This document shows, piece by piece, positions 52,740-63,952 of a stretch of 64,000 nucleotides of DNA (position 1 is the first letter of the stretch; the number at the start of each line of letters is the position of its first letter). Under the pieces are notes generated by a model, which saw only the letters and a list, made by a program, of their open reading frames with translations, made no database searches and was not told where the DNA came from. Source of the stretch: Apoderus coryli (taxonomy: Eukaryota > Arthropoda > Insecta > Coleoptera > Attelabidae); the NCBI GenBank assembly GCA_911728435.2, contig OU452208.1, positions 3,906,001-3,970,000 on the forward strand, written 5' to 3'. The position numbers were made by a program, and so were the translations under genes.

Positions 52740-53100
52740 TATATGTACTCTAGAATGCTAATTAAATCCAGCCGAATACCAAAAAGTGTAACGGGTATGC
52801 AGAGTTTTCACCAACTACGCATGCTCCTCAGTAACTTATTTTCAGTACAGAGCTGCCATATTTAAAACTATTTTGTCGTTCGCCTTACAGAATATATGCG
52901 ACATATCTGTTTTATAAATAAATCCATATGTTGCGTCATACGAAACTGCTTGACAAAATCAAATAATTAAATGTTATCGGCAAAATTGCATACTGTTTAG
53001 TTTTCAGCAATATGAACGAAACATTTTTTTCCAAATCTTATTAAATTTAGGAGATTTCGCAACAGCGTCTGTTTTCGCAAATGACGTTTCTCGTAGTGGG
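52740..53100. other. Upstream region of the THAP gene fragment
   Basis: No coding sequence. Less repetitive than its surroundings, with a CpG-containing part at 53050-53120 (ACGTTTCTCGTAGTG, AGTCGGC). It may belong to the promoter region of the following gene. Confidence 0.3.
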
Positions 53101-53104
53101 AATA

Positions 53105-53137
53105 TCAGTCAGAGTCGGCTTCACAACAATTCAGATA
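53105..53137 (+). promoter_or_regulatory. Candidate initiator (TCAGT) and downstream element
   Basis: TCAGT at 53105-53109 fits the arthropod initiator. AGATA at 53133-53137 begins at +27 if the A at 53107 is +1, one base short of the usual DPE spacing. The site is 156 bases upstream of the THAP start codon. Weak evidence, given only because it precedes a coding start. Confidence 0.25.
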
Positions 53138-53262
53138 GGTTTTATAATTGAGTTATGGTTTTATTCGTGGTATATTTTAATTGTTGATAGATATACCTAT
53201 TTGTGATTAAAATTGTTTTTAATATTTGTTATTTTGGTTTTAGTTCGTTTATTTAACAAACA

Positions 53263-53928
53263 ATGAGGTGTATAGTGTTGTGGTGTAAAAATGAAGGTCT
53301 CATTCCTGGTATTAAATATTTTCAGTAAGTTATTGTTTCGGGTTTCTAACAGTCTCAGTTTGAGTCAATATGATACCATTGACATGATACTCATTTTTAG
53401 CTTGACAAAAAAAAAGACATGATGTTTGGATGCGGGCATTGGGATCCTAGTACAGAAAATGTATGTGATGGGAATGTCATATGCAGTAAGCATTTCGCTG
53501 CAGAAGATATCATTTGTAGAGAAGACGACAAGAGGATCACCCTCGTACCCGATGCAGTTCCCAAACTTTTGTTGAAAAGAAGAGATTATGTAAATGAGAG
53601 TGGAAGTTAAATTCTTAATCGTTTGATATCAAGACACTGTTTACTTAAAAGCAGTCTGTCAAAAATGCATGATATGTATGTCAAGAATATATTTCCTACG
53701 TTGTGTAGGTATACAAAGTTCGTTTGAATTCTGTTGTTAAACTGGAATATACTTAATTATAAAATCCTCCATGAAATTGCTGAGAATAAAAGTTCTACCA
53801 ACCATGTTTTGTCACAAAATACTATTGCGAGTAGTACGGATGATATGGAAGTGGTTTACATGGACACGGAAAATCTTTGTGAAGTCACTGTTTCTTGCAC
53901 CCCTTCTTTGAAGGCTGTAGAGAGGTAA
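53263..53928 (+). pseudogene. THAP-domain gene, first exons (truncated, frameshifted)
   Basis: THAP domains are C2CH zinc modules that bind DNA, found in host regulators and P-element-type transposases. Exon 1 (53263-53324): ATG, MRCIVLWCKNEG (Cys3-x4-Cys8), GIKYF, then donor GTAAGT at 53325. Exon 2 (from 53401 after TTTTTAG): GCGHWDPS, NVICSKHFAAEDI (Cys-x2-His) and the LVPDAVPKLL signature. Joining the exons gives a one-base frame error: the A9 run at 53407-53415 would need to be A10. A third open piece (53734-53928) is Ser/Thr-rich and acidic and ends at donor-like GAGAG/GTAAGA. The gene then stops at the border of duplication copy B (54043). It looks like a truncated gene; a homopolymer sequencing error could explain the frame problem but not the truncation. 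Confidence 0.65.
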
Positions 53929-55733
53929 GACGCCTAAGGTGGTTGTATAAACAAACAAATATTATATAATAATAAAATAAATAATTAGAATGCTCAAGTC
54001 CTTAAGATATTTTCCAGTATTAGAATTTTTACTTAGTTCTCGTTTTTGATTAATGTTATCTTAATTCTGAATTAAAGTCGTAAAAGACAATGTGGATAAG
54101 ATGTCCCAATAACAATAAGGAATTAATTAATAATAATGCACATTACAATACAAGATTTTACATACACACATGAGTAGAACAAAATTGCTCAGACTTTCCT
54201 TCTGTTTATTTACAGATATACGTCACCTCATCAACCGATTAAAGCTTCGGCCCAGTTACTGGCAAAGTAATTTTACTTTTTATATATATTTCTTTATTTT
54301 AAGTTTTTATTTTATTTTTCTTTATTTCTTCATTATATGTATATTTATATTTTTTTTTATCTGAATTTACTGTTTTACTTGAAAAGAATACAAAATAATA
54401 GACGAAAATAATTAACGCATCCTGACAATTTATTATACTTTAAATTTTCCTACACAATGCCAAAAAGTTTTGTAGAGGATTTTTTTGCCTATCGATATCC
54501 ACCCTGTATGTCTATAATATGAATTTAAAAAGAGTAAAAGTCCAAACTGGAAAAATTGTCATTGTTAATAAAACTAACGTCTACTACATTTCAATGCCGG
54601 TAAATCAAAAAATTCGGGATGTTTAAAAAAAATTTTCACTTAATTCTTTACATACTTAATATGTTTCTTTGAGCTTTGTTGTATGAAGTATATTTGGAAA
54701 TATTTTAGCATTACATTTCGAAATCTGTTGTATCATGTTGTGTGCTAATTGATTTGTGTTTGTAAAACTTGCTTCACACGCCACTGATAATGACACTCTT
54801 TTAAAAAAATCGATATACTATCTATATACACGGATTTGGAGGTTATATCAGGTCCAGATTAAATACTTCTATTAATTTATTTCGATTTTAACATAGTTTT
54901 CAAATTTTAGCCCCCATTTTAAAACCTTTCTGGACGCCTTTTGGACACTGATTTATTTGAAAATAATTGAAGGTAGGTATAAACGAAGTTTCACATACGT
55001 CCTGCATTTGCGCGCAAGCCTGTTAGACACAATAAATATTATTTTTTTAATTAAATTTTAATTAATGGGACACCCTGTATATAATAATAAATAAAAAAAA
55101 TAAAATAAAAAATATATAATGTCATCGTTTGTTTAGATTTTTTTTTCTAATAATGGCCAACATTTTGAGTCTTAACATTAGTTTGTTATTTATAAGTTTT
55201 GTTTTGTTTATTTTTTGTCTTCATGATAATGTCCCTGATTTATAATAATGCGTCAATTAATTATCATTGTCCCTTTTCAGTGACCTAAAGCCTAATTAGC
55301 AAACACTAAATTTAGTGGTGAAAATATGGTTTGTAGTTATTCTGACTGATTTTGACTAAATAGACAGGCATTTTGCATATTACGGATTTGTCAAGAGAAG
55401 AAAAATGGAAACAAGTCATGACATAATATTTAAGTATATAAAAAATGATACGTAAAATTCCCTCTAATTTTGATTAAAAATATTTTGAGCTAACTTTAAG
55501 AGCAACGGAAATATCAAAGAAAATCGTAAAAAATGAAAATCACGCTGTGTTGCGTAAACGCAAGTAAAGTATCTGCCCGTTTTGTTAAATAAAATTGAAG
55601 CAAATAATAATAATTGAAAAATGGGGCATGTAAAAGAGATCTACTTTATTTTGTATGGACTTTACTCTTCTGGATACTACATTTAGGGCACAACATAATT
55701 AAATATAATTATAAAAGAAAACAAAACATAGTG

Positions 55734-56024
55734 ATAATTTATGTTCTTTGGTCTGTCTTTAAGTTTACTGAACAAGGATCGTGTCGTTTTCTTGTAATAC
55801 GGGGCGATGGACACTAAATCTGACTTTAATATGTTGCTAAGTCTATGGAAAACACCCGGTATATATATCAGTGGTAACCTGATCAATGGTAACATGTTTT
55901 GATTGTCATTCTGTACTGCTCTATCTCGGATCCGGTGTTCATTGAAGATCTTGTTCAACAAATTCACAGGATCGCCATTATTTGTTAGGAGACCTTTTAA
56001 GATTGTCAGATTGTTTTTTATCAA
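55734..56024 (-). pseudogene. Penelope-like element fragment, copy B
   Basis: The duplicate of 39600-39878, with four extra codons (S-I-A-P) between SDLV and YYKKTTRSLF where copy A has a 12-base gap. The frame is otherwise identical, with YIPGVFHRLSNILKSDL and KLKDRPKNINY. The GIY-YIG nuclease is missing here too. Confidence 0.5.
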
Positions 56025-56841
56025 CGTTTCATAGTTTCATAGTTTCATAGTGATAGAATATAACCTAAAAAATGTTACATAAAAGAATTGGTTCACACAG
56101 GCGTTCGAAAATAGTCTAAAAGAAGGTCAAAAACGAAAAAAAAATGTTTCTCAAATATATCAGAAAAATTGGCTAATGATATATAGCTTTAATATAAGAT
56201 AACCTAAAAAATGCAGCATAAAATTTTTATTTACTTAGGTGTTCGTAAATAGTAGAAAAAGGGGAAAAAAAAAATTAAAATGTAAAAATTTTTATATTTA
56301 ACTAGATGAATTGGTGTTAAAAATACACGACAAAAATTAATGTACCATAGGCGTCCGTGAAAGTTCTATAAAAGGGTCAGAAAAAATTTGTATCCGTGAT
56401 AACTCAATTATTAGACCACATTGACATTCGAAAAAAGTGTAAAATAGGGTAAAAAGTTTAGAAAAACAAATTTCTTAAACATAGCAGAAATATTGACTAG
56501 TTATTTATAGCTTTGATAGAATATAACCTAAGAAATGTGTTATAATTAACTTGTTTTCATAGGCGTTCGTAAAGTGTAAAAGGGGTCAAAATAAAAACAT
56601 ATATACTTCCTAAACTTATTCGGCATACGGAATAATTTTTCACAGTTGTGATAGAACATAACCTAAAAAATTTTAAATAAATGAACTGGTTCACACAGGC
56701 GTTCGAAAAAGGGTCAAAAACGAAAAAAAATTTTTTTCCAAATATAACAGAAAAGTTGGCTACTTATATATAGCTTTGATATAAGATAACCTACAACATG
56801 CAGCATAACAATTTTGTTTACATAGGGGTTCGTAAATAGTA

Positions 56842-56850
56842 GAAAAGGGG
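56842..56850. other. Empty target site of the long-TIR element
   Basis: GAAAAGGGG is present once, with the same flanks (TAAATAGTA before, GCAAAATAAA after) that border the element in copy A. This defines the pre-insertion sequence. Confidence 0.9.
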
Positions 56851-58495
56851 GCAAAATAAATTTTATAATAAAACTAAAAAAAAATCAATCATTTTGCGTA
56901 CAAGAAGATCTGAAATATAAAATATGTACGTAAAAAGTCATCAAATTATTACTTTTACACTTAAATATGGAGAGCTATTCGTGCCTCGAGGGCAACAGTA
57001 ATATCTTTAAACTGTATGTGATTGTAAACGTTTCGTAATAAACATAGACAAGCGAAATGTAAACCCAAAAAAGGAAAAAAAATACAAACATTAAAACAAA
57101 AATGGTTCGACAACAAAAAAAGAAAGATTAATTATAAAAAAAACAATCACATCTAAAACAACAAAAATGGGTAAGTGTGAGTGCCCATTTCAGATCATTT
57201 CATTATCCCAAGATTTACATTCAGGAAACAAATTAATTAATGCATAGATAACACAACACAACAGTTACTTAATTATCGAAAGAAGTACGCAACTAATTAT
57301 TTACTACGACTTACCCCATACTATCTATTATCATAACAAATTAATTAACAATATTCACCACCGAAAAATAACGGATAATTATTGTAACTATTTATTTAAA
57401 ACTGAGAAACGTTTAAAATCAATTCAAAAACCGTTTGATATGCATTCAAGTACCTGCTGACAATAATGTCGACAAATACCGATCACGCCACGTAATGTAC
57501 CGAAGCTAACATGATGTGTGTATGTTAGCTGCGCTAATACGTTAACAATATTTTTACTCAAAAATAATATAAGATATAGGTACTACATGTACTTATATAC
57601 AGCAGCATTTCACGTTTTATCAAAATGAACAGAAAACATCGATCGATATAAGCGGTACACAGAATATAAAATTGTAAATACAAAACACCATATTATAAAA
57701 AACAAGAAAAATAATGAGGACAAATAATGCTTACTTCTTTAGGCATATGTATAGTGTTTCTAAAGTTAGTTTAAAATTATATAAAAAACTACAACTCGAT
57801 ATCCCTTTGTAATGTCAATACCGACCGCAGCTGTCCATAGGCGCACCCTTTTAACTTCTCAAAACAATACATGTCCTACGAAAACTTAAAAATCCTTTGT
57901 GTATTAGCAATTGTACGTTCATTTGTATAAAAGTATACTGTAGTTTTCCTTGCCGCTCCAACACGGCAACATATAAACCTATGCTGAAAAAGACTGTTTG
58001 TTTTTAGAAGTTATAGTTATTTATCATCAGTTACCAGTCACTTCATTGTTTTCAGATCTTAACTGATGATAAATATTTAAAAGAAGACGCTGGCTTTGCA
58101 CATGTAAATCTTGATGCTTAAACTCCCAACGTGTTCTGCTCGTGTCGTATACTGGCCGTGTCTCATACAGGGACTGCAAAAAGTTTCATCCACTTGAGGT
58201 TTTATTAAAAATTATTTTTAATTATTATCTAATTTTATAGATCTATTGAACTATTGAACAGATCATGGTTACAATATTCTGCCACCGTGTTTTACTGTCA
58301 GACACACAGTTTCTTGTTTAAATTCCACATTAAGTCTTCGCCATACCATATGATATCCATCCGATTATATTTAGATTAATCTGAGGAAATAACACGTTGC
58401 CAAAAATTATTTGTTTCATTCATATATTTATTTGCAAACTGTATGCCTTTTTTTTCGATTAACCATTAACACAATACTTTTTCCAGTCACTGTAG

Positions 58496-58868
58496 TGCAG
58501 ACGTACCGCTACTATGCATGCCAGTAGAACATATTGTACAGGACACTCCTAAACATGGACAAACTGTATATTCATAAATACATCTAGGGATGATTTCATA
58601 AAATGTGTAATTCTATTTCTTATCTTCACGCGCATTACTTTTTATGTATGGTACATCGATCGATATGTTTTTATAATTATATATGTACCTACATTCAACC
58701 TTTTCATTTTTAGATATGTACAATTATTATCATTATCATTTCGTGTTTCCAATGAAACAGTCAAATATTAAGTAGAAATTATTATTTTATATACATTGTG
58801 TTATTTAATAAAGGCCGGTTATCCTGAAAACACATAGTTTTCATTAGTAATAGACTGCTAAGTCTACA
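58496..58868 (+). repeat. 5' LTR of the gypsy element
   Basis: Starts TGCAGACGTACC and ends AAGTCTACA. Contains AATAAAGG near its end (about 58809), a likely polyadenylation signal. I found no difference to the 3' LTR by direct reading. Confidence 0.95.
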
Positions 58869-58930
58869 TCAGAAGTGGTGAAGAATAGTGTTGAGTGAAA
58901 AGTGTTTTGTGTAATAATAACGGAACGAAA

Positions 58931-60337
58931 ATGGGTCGCTCTAGAAGACCAAAACGAAAAAGAACTCAATCATCAGCATCAGATACAGATAGTAGCTTAT
59001 CTAGTTCGTCAAGTGATCGAACAATCCGTAAACATAAGAAAAATAAGGCTTCCGACAGCAGACGAACTGTAAGTACCACACCACCTTCTCGATTATCGTA
59101 TTTATCCAGTGTACCATCTTCATCAAATATGCACATATCAAATATAATTCCGTTTTATGATCCTACAACAAAAGACGTTAACGATTGGATTGAAGTAATA
59201 GATCATACAGCAAACATACATGAATGGAATGATCATACCATAATATTTCAATCATTGAATAAATTATCGGGTACTGCTAAAACATGGTACGAAAGCTACA
59301 TTGAAAATGAGCTGGGGTGGTCTCAGTATACTTGGGATATCTGGAAAAATCTTTTACGATCTGTATTTCAATCGAATAGAAACGTTTATAAATTATTAAT
59401 GGATCTAGTTAATCATAAACCAGTTCAAGGGTCATCCTTGTATGAATTCTATTTTGATCATTTGTCAAAAATCAACAAATTAAAATTAAATTTTTCCGAC
59501 GCAGACAAAATTTCTTTAATAGTAGGTGCGATTGATGATTCCAATATTAGTGCATCAGTTGAAGCATCACACATGACAGATCTGAATCTACTTGGCTCGT
59601 ACTTAAAAGATAAAACTTATACCACCAAAATTACTGTTTCAAAATATACACCTGATCATAAACCGGTAGTTAACAGGCCCAAAGTATTTACTAGTAGGCC
59701 ATCCGCCAGTATTAGTAATAGCTCAACAGTTCAAGGTAGAAATTGCTCAACTTGTGGTCGAACAGATCACGATCGCGCATTTTGCCGACACAAAAATCAA
59801 ACTTGTAACTTTTGCCATATAAAAGGTCATATTGAATATAATTGTTATAAGAAAAAGAAACAACTAAACAGTAATCCTCAAAAACAAAAAGAATACGCAA
59901 ATTATCAAACAAAAAAAGAAAAAAACTCTGAAAGTATTAACTTAATTAAGAATACAAATAAACAATCTAAATTTAACAAAAAAATTATAATTAACAAACA
60001 CGAATATAATGCTTTTATAGATTTTGGCAGCGAATGTTCTCTTATATCTTTATCTCTTGTCAATAAACTTAAATTTAAAATTCAGGAACTAGACAAGCCA
60101 ATAAAGTTAACAGGATTTCTTGGCACAGGTACAACGGTGACACAATATATATTAGCAGTGACTCAAATTGACGACGTCTCTCTGGAAATTGTGTATTATA
60201 TAATTGATACAACTGAATTCAAATTTGATATTCTTATAGGTAGCAATTTTACAGAAAATCAAAACATTGTATATTATAAAATCAATGACTACATTTCAAA
60301 TATAAAGACGCGATACCATTGTGGTTACAAACCATAA
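58931..60337 (+). CDS. gag: Gypsy ORF1: Gag with two zinc knuckles and protease
   Basis: 468 residues from the ATG at 58931, which follows the LTR by 62 bases; the open frame reaches a little further upstream but lacks an earlier ATG. A basic, Ser-rich N-terminus (MGRSRRPKRKRTQSS) precedes a capsid-like region with DWIEVIDHTA and WYESYIENELGW. Two CX2CX4HX4C zinc knuckles lie at residues 272 and 292 (CSTCGRTDHD, CNFCHIKGHIEYNC). The protease follows near residue 364, where FIDFGSECSLIS stands in place of the usual D-T/S-G-A triad, with a Phe in the second position, and LIGSNF near the end. Pol overlaps the last 16 codons in the -1 frame. Confidence 0.92.
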   Translation: MGRSRRPKRKRTQSSASDTDSSLSSSSSDRTIRKHKKNKASDSRRTVSTTPPSRLSYLSSVPSSSNMHISNIIPFYDPTTKDVNDWIEVIDHTANIHEWNDHTIIFQSLNKLSGTAKTWYESYIENELGWSQYTWDIWKNLLRSVFQSNRNVYKLLMDLVNHKPVQGSSLYEFYFDHLSKINKLKLNFSDADKISLIVGAIDDSNISASVEASHMTDLNLLGSYLKDKTYTTKITVSKYTPDHKPVVNRPKVFTSRPSASISNSSTVQGRNCSTCGRTDHDRAFCRHKNQTCNFCHIKGHIEYNCYKKKKQLNSNPQKQKEYANYQTKKEKNSESINLIKNTNKQSKFNKKIIINKHEYNAFIDFGSECSLISLSLVNKLKFKIQELDKPIKLTGFLGTGTTVTQYILAVTQIDDVSLEIVYYIIDTTEFKFDILIGSNFTENQNIVYYKINDYISNIKTRYHCGYKP

Positions 60338-63003
60338 ATCACGGTCAATTAATACCTCCAGATCTGGAAAATTTGCGCAACATTTTAAATAGTTTTGATT
60401 GTTGTGTTTTCCAGTCCTTAGTTAAATTAGGCAAAGCTCATTCAGTATCTTTATCTATCGAGTTGTCCAACAAAAAGCCCGTTACTCATAGAGCTTATCG
60501 ATGCGCGGAAAAGGACAAACTTCTATTTAGAAATATTGTTCAGGATTTGTTGAACGCTAATATCATACGGGAGAGTAGGTCCCCATATGCCAGCCCTGCT
60601 CTACTAGTAAACAAAAAAGACAATGAAAAACGTTTAGTAGTAGATTATAGAGCTCTTAACAATATAACAATTAAAAATAAGTTTCCCATGCCAGTTATCG
60701 AAGAAATAATAGACACACTAACCAATTATAAATATTTTACTAACATCGATTTGGCATCAGGTTATCACCAAATCCCAATGGAAAATAATTCAATACCATA
60801 TACAGCATTCGTTACTCCTGAGGGTCATTACGAATATCTGAGGGTACCCTTTGGATTATGTAATGCACCCTCAGTTTTTCAACAGTTTATGAATGAAATA
60901 TTTTTACCTGTTCGTCATTATAACGTCATACCGTATTTAGATGATATATTAATCCCTTCAAAAACAATTACAGAAGGATTGACAATTCTTCAAAAAGTAC
61001 TAGAAATTATAAAACAGTATGGTCTAACAATAAAATTGAGCAAATCCTCATTTTTTTTAGAAAAAATTAATTATTTGGGTTACGAAATATCATGCAATCA
61101 AATTTGCCCCTCAAATTTAAAAATTGACTCTGTGCTGAAATTTCCGCGTCCTAAAAATCAGCACCAATTGAGGCAATTTTTAGGATTGGTGGGATATTTT
61201 AGAAAATTTATAAAGGATTTTGCTCGTAAGTCCGCGCCACTGACAAATCTAATAAAGCAAAAATCCGAATGGAAATGGTGTGAAAACCATACTAAGATAT
61301 TCAATGATTTGAAAGACTCGATCTGTTCTAAACCAGTCTTAGCAATATTTAACCCAAAATTACCTACATTTGTGTATACTGATGCTAGTCGGGATGGCTT
61401 CGCAGGTATTATAACTCAAAAACAAAATAATTTAGAAAACCCGGTAGCATTCTATAGCAAACAAACCACAGAAGCAGAAAAAAATTACCATTCTTTTGAG
61501 CTTGAGCTGTTAGCTATCGTAAAAACCCTAGAACGATACCACTATTATCTACTTGGCAATGAATTTACTATATTCACAGACTGTAATGCTATTAAAAATG
61601 CTTGGAGCAAACAAACAATTATACCACGCATAGCACGTTGGGTTCTTGCACTACAAGCATATTCTTTTAAAATATTTCACAAAGCCGGATCTCAGATGCA
61701 ACATGTTGACGCTTTAAGTCGTAACTTCCAAGTATGCGGAGACACTAACTCTAAATCTATATGTGTCATTTCCGAAAACGACTACCTAAGAGAAGCTCAG
61801 GATATGGATGAAAATATTAAAGCTATTAAGGAACTTTTGTCTCGGGGTGGTTGCAGAAGTACAAACAAAGATATTTTTAACAGTTACGAACTCGTTGGTA
61901 ATAAATTATACAAAACAACACCCTGCGGTCGTAGATGGGTGGTGCCAAAAAAATGTCGTTGGCAAATTGTAAAAGCAAACCATGACGATATTGGTCATTT
62001 TGCGTTCGATAAAACAATCGCGAGAATCAAACAATCTTACTGGTTTCCGAAAATGAATAGGTTCGTTAAGAAATACATCAACTCTTGTCTTAATTGTCTT
62101 TACCACAAGGAGCACGGAGGTAAAAAGTCAGGTTACTTACACTCAATACCCAAGTATGCTAGGCCACATCACACGCTCCATATGGATCACGTGGGGCCAT
62201 TTGTTCAATCCAAAAATGGTAATAAATACATATTAGTTATTGTCGATGGATTTTCTAAGTTCACTTACATCAAAGCAGTACCTGATACAACGTCGAAAAA
62301 TGTTATTAAAAAGTTAGAAGAAATCTTCGAAATTCTGGGAAATCCTAAACGATTAATCACAGATGCCGGATCAGCTTTTACATCCAATGATTTCGGAAAT
62401 TATACTATCAGCAAAGGTATTAGATTATTCACAACAGCTGTCGGAATGCCAAGAGGAAATGGTCAAGCAGAAAGGATGAATAAAACAATATTAGACGCAC
62501 TCGCTACTTCAGGAGCTGACACCGAAACAGACAATTGGGATAGTAAATTGAGACAAGTCCAACAAGGAATAAACAGCACAAAACACAGAATAACTCAATA
62601 CTCGCCCGCAGAAATAATGCTCGGCTTCAAACTGAAAACGGACGATGATCGACACGATATATCAGACGACGAATTAGTTGATGTAACCAAAGTTAGAAAG
62701 CGAACGGCCAAAAGACTCGAAAATAATCGAATCCAACAAAACCTAAAGTTCGACGAAAAACGTCTACCACCGAAAATTTACAATGTGGGAGACGCTGTAC
62801 TCACAAAAATCACCAGCTTCCCAGCCAATAATGAAAGCAAGAAATTACTTCCAAAATTCAGAGGTCCATTTAAAGTTGTGGAAGTGCTACCAAACGATCG
62901 ATATAAGATCAGGGAGAATATTCACACTCAGAGATCATCTAGAGCATATGAAGCTGTGGTTTGTTCAGAACAAATAAAACCATTCTCAGTACAAAACTCT
63001 TAA
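60289..63003 (+). CDS. pol: Gypsy ORF2: reverse transcriptase, RNase H, integrase
   Basis: The frame opens at 60289 and overlaps gag in -1 phase, so it is presumably made as a Gag-Pol fusion; no canonical slippery heptamer is obvious in the overlap. Numbering from 60319: RT with VVDYRALNNITIKNKFPMP, NIDLASGYHQIPM and the catalytic PYLDDILIPS (206-209); RNase H beginning FVYTDASRDG (Asp about 355); integrase with His555, His560, CLNC near 593, then Asp623, Asp682 and Glu718 (the last two 35 residues apart, the DD35E spacing), GNGQAERMNKT around the Glu, and a GPFKVVEVLPNDRYKI C-terminal module of the GPY/F type. There is no chromodomain and no frameshift. Intact and likely functional. Confidence 0.93.
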   Translation, partial: LHFKYKDAIPLWLQTINHGQLIPPDLENLRNILNSFDCCVFQSLVKLGKAHSVSLSIELSNKKPVTHRAYRCAEKDKLLFRNIVQDLLNANIIRESRSPYASPALLVNKKDNEKRLVVDYRALNNITIKNKFPMPVIEEIIDTLTNYKYFTNIDLASGYHQIPMENNSIPYTAFVTPEGHYEYLRVPFGLCNAPSVFQQFMNEIFLPVRHYNVIPYLDDILIPSKTITEGLTILQKVLEIIKQYGLTIKLSKSSFFLEKINYLGYEISCNQICPSNLKIDSVLKFPRPKNQHQLRQFLGLVGYFRKFIKDFARKSAPLTNLIKQKSEWKWCENHTKIFNDLKDSICSKPVLAIFNPKLPTFVYTDASRDGFAGIITQKQNNLENPVAFYSKQTTEAEKNYHSFELELLAIVKTLERYHYYLLGNEFTIFTDCNAIKNAWSKQTIIPRIARWVLALQAYSFKIFHKAGSQMQHVDALSRNFQVCGDTNSKSICVISENDYLREAQDMDENIKAIKELLSRGGCRSTNKDIFNSYELVGNKLYKTTPCGRRWVVPKKCRWQIVKANHDDIGHFAFDKTIARIKQSYWFPKMNRFVKKYINSCLNCLYHKEHGGKKSGYLHSIPKYARPHHTLHMDHVGPFVQSKNGNKYILVIVDGFSKFTYIKAVPDTTSKNVIKKLEEIFEILGNPKRLITDAGSAFTSNDFGNYTISKGIRLFTTAVGMPRGNGQAERMNKTILDALATSGADTETDNWDSKLRQVQQGINSTKHRITQYSPAEIMLGFKLKTDDDRHDISDDELVDVTKVRKRTAKRLENNRIQQNLKFDEKRLPPKIYNVGDAVLTKITSFPANNESKKLLPKFRGPFKVVEVLPNDRYKIRENIHTQRSSRAYEAVVCSEQIKPFSVQNS

Positions 63004-63052
63004 GGTAAATACATAGTTTCCAATCACCTAGACTCAACACGATCTCAAATCA

Positions 63053-63215
63053 GAAGCCCTCTAAGGCAATCAGAAGCCCTCTAAGGCAATCAGAAGCCCT
63101 CTAAGGCAATCAGAAGCCCTCTAAGGCAAACAGAAGCCATCTAAGGCAATCAGAAGCCCTCTAAGGCATTCAGAAGCCCCCAAGGCAATTAAAAGCCTTC
63201 GAAGGCAGTTAGACA
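63053..63215. repeat. 20-bp tandem repeat between pol and 3' LTR
   Basis: About eight copies of TCAGAAGCCCTCTAAGGCAA, the first four perfect, the later ones increasingly changed (ACAGAAGCCATC, TCAGAAGCCCCC, TAAAAGCCTTCG). It lies just outside the pol stop. It could be replication slippage in the element's non-coding 3' region; the gradient of decay suggests expansion from the left side. Confidence 0.85.
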
Positions 63216-63420
63216 AGTTGTTTCTAAAACAAACTCAAGCCGCCTAAGGCACTGACAAGCTATGAAAGGTATTCTGAAGCACTCTACTGCATCTCAGTAA
63301 TCTCTCGCAGCGAATCAGAATCTTGGACAGTACAGATACAAATAAAGCCAGATAATCATTAATTATATGCTTATGTTTTTTTTAGCTGCTTTTGAGGACA
63401 AAAGTTAATCAGGATGGCCG

Positions 63421-63793
63421 TGCAGACGTACCGCTACTATGCATGCCAGTAGAACATATTGTACAGGACACTCCTAAACATGGACAAACTGTATATTCAT
63501 AAATACATCTAGGGATGATTTCATAAAATGTGTAATTCTATTTCTTATCTTCACGCGCATTACTTTTTATGTATGGTACATCGATCGATATGTTTTTATA
63601 ATTATATATGTACCTACATTCAACCTTTTCATTTTTAGATATGTACAATTATTATCATTATCATTTCGTGTTTCCAATGAAACAGTCAAATATTAAGTAG
63701 AAATTATTATTTTATATACATTGTGTTATTTAATAAAGGCCGGTTATCCTGAAAACACATAGTTTTCATTAGTAATAGACTGCTAAGTCTACA
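63421..63793 (+). repeat. 3' LTR of the gypsy element
   Basis: 373 bp, from TGCAGACGTACC to AAGTCTACA, followed by the target duplication GTAG. The 20 bases before it (TTAATCAGGATGGCCG) are a weak polypurine tract; a better purine run, GAGGACAAAAG, is at 63393-63403. Confidence 0.95.
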
Positions 63794-63952
63794 GTAGTTA
63801 TTTTTATTACTGTCGGTATTTTGGCAGGCATGATTTATTATACGTCTTATATACGAGGGAGAAATGTATCAAAAAACGCTGCATTCGATGACCTTTTATA
63901 ATGTAAAGAGGCATGGGAACGGATAGCCCCGGTAGAATCGTTAAATTTATAT
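63794..63952. repeat. Segmental duplication, copy B (continued after gypsy)
   Basis: GTAGTTATTTTTATTACTG to TTAAATTTATAT matches copy A at about 45891-46038, apart from an extra GTCTTATATAC. Similarity ends at 63952. The last 48 bases of the window show nothing recognisable. Confidence 0.9.

Larger units (their letters stand above)
54043..58495. repeat. Segmental duplication, copy B (first part)
   Basis: Direct copy of 37913-45895 with the 2.94-kb TIR element absent and other deletions listed for copy A. It ends in CACTGTAG at the gypsy insertion and continues at 63794. The left boundary coincides with the end of the THAP gene fragment, so copy B is probably the inserted one. Confidence 0.92.
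58496..63793 (+). mobile_element. Ty3/gypsy LTR retrotransposon, complete
   Basis: 5298 bp, flanked by the 4-bp duplication GTAG (58492-58495 and 63794-63797). Two 373-bp LTRs (TG...CA) look identical by eye. Gag with two zinc knuckles and a protease sits in one ORF; RT, RNase H and integrase in a second ORF in the -1 frame. There is no envelope gene. A 20-bp tandem repeat lies between pol and the 3' LTR. Intact ORFs, identical LTRs and the clean target duplication indicate a recent insertion. The primer-binding site next to the LTR (TCAGAAGTGGTGAAG from 58869) was not matched to a tRNA. Confidence 0.95.

Noticed and set aside
58895..58930. Upstream start for gag at 58895
   Set aside because: The codon there is GTG; the first ATG in frame is at 58931 and is followed by a plausible basic N-terminus.
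63053..63215. CRISPR array
   Set aside because: The 20-bp units follow each other with no spacers and lie within a gypsy element.
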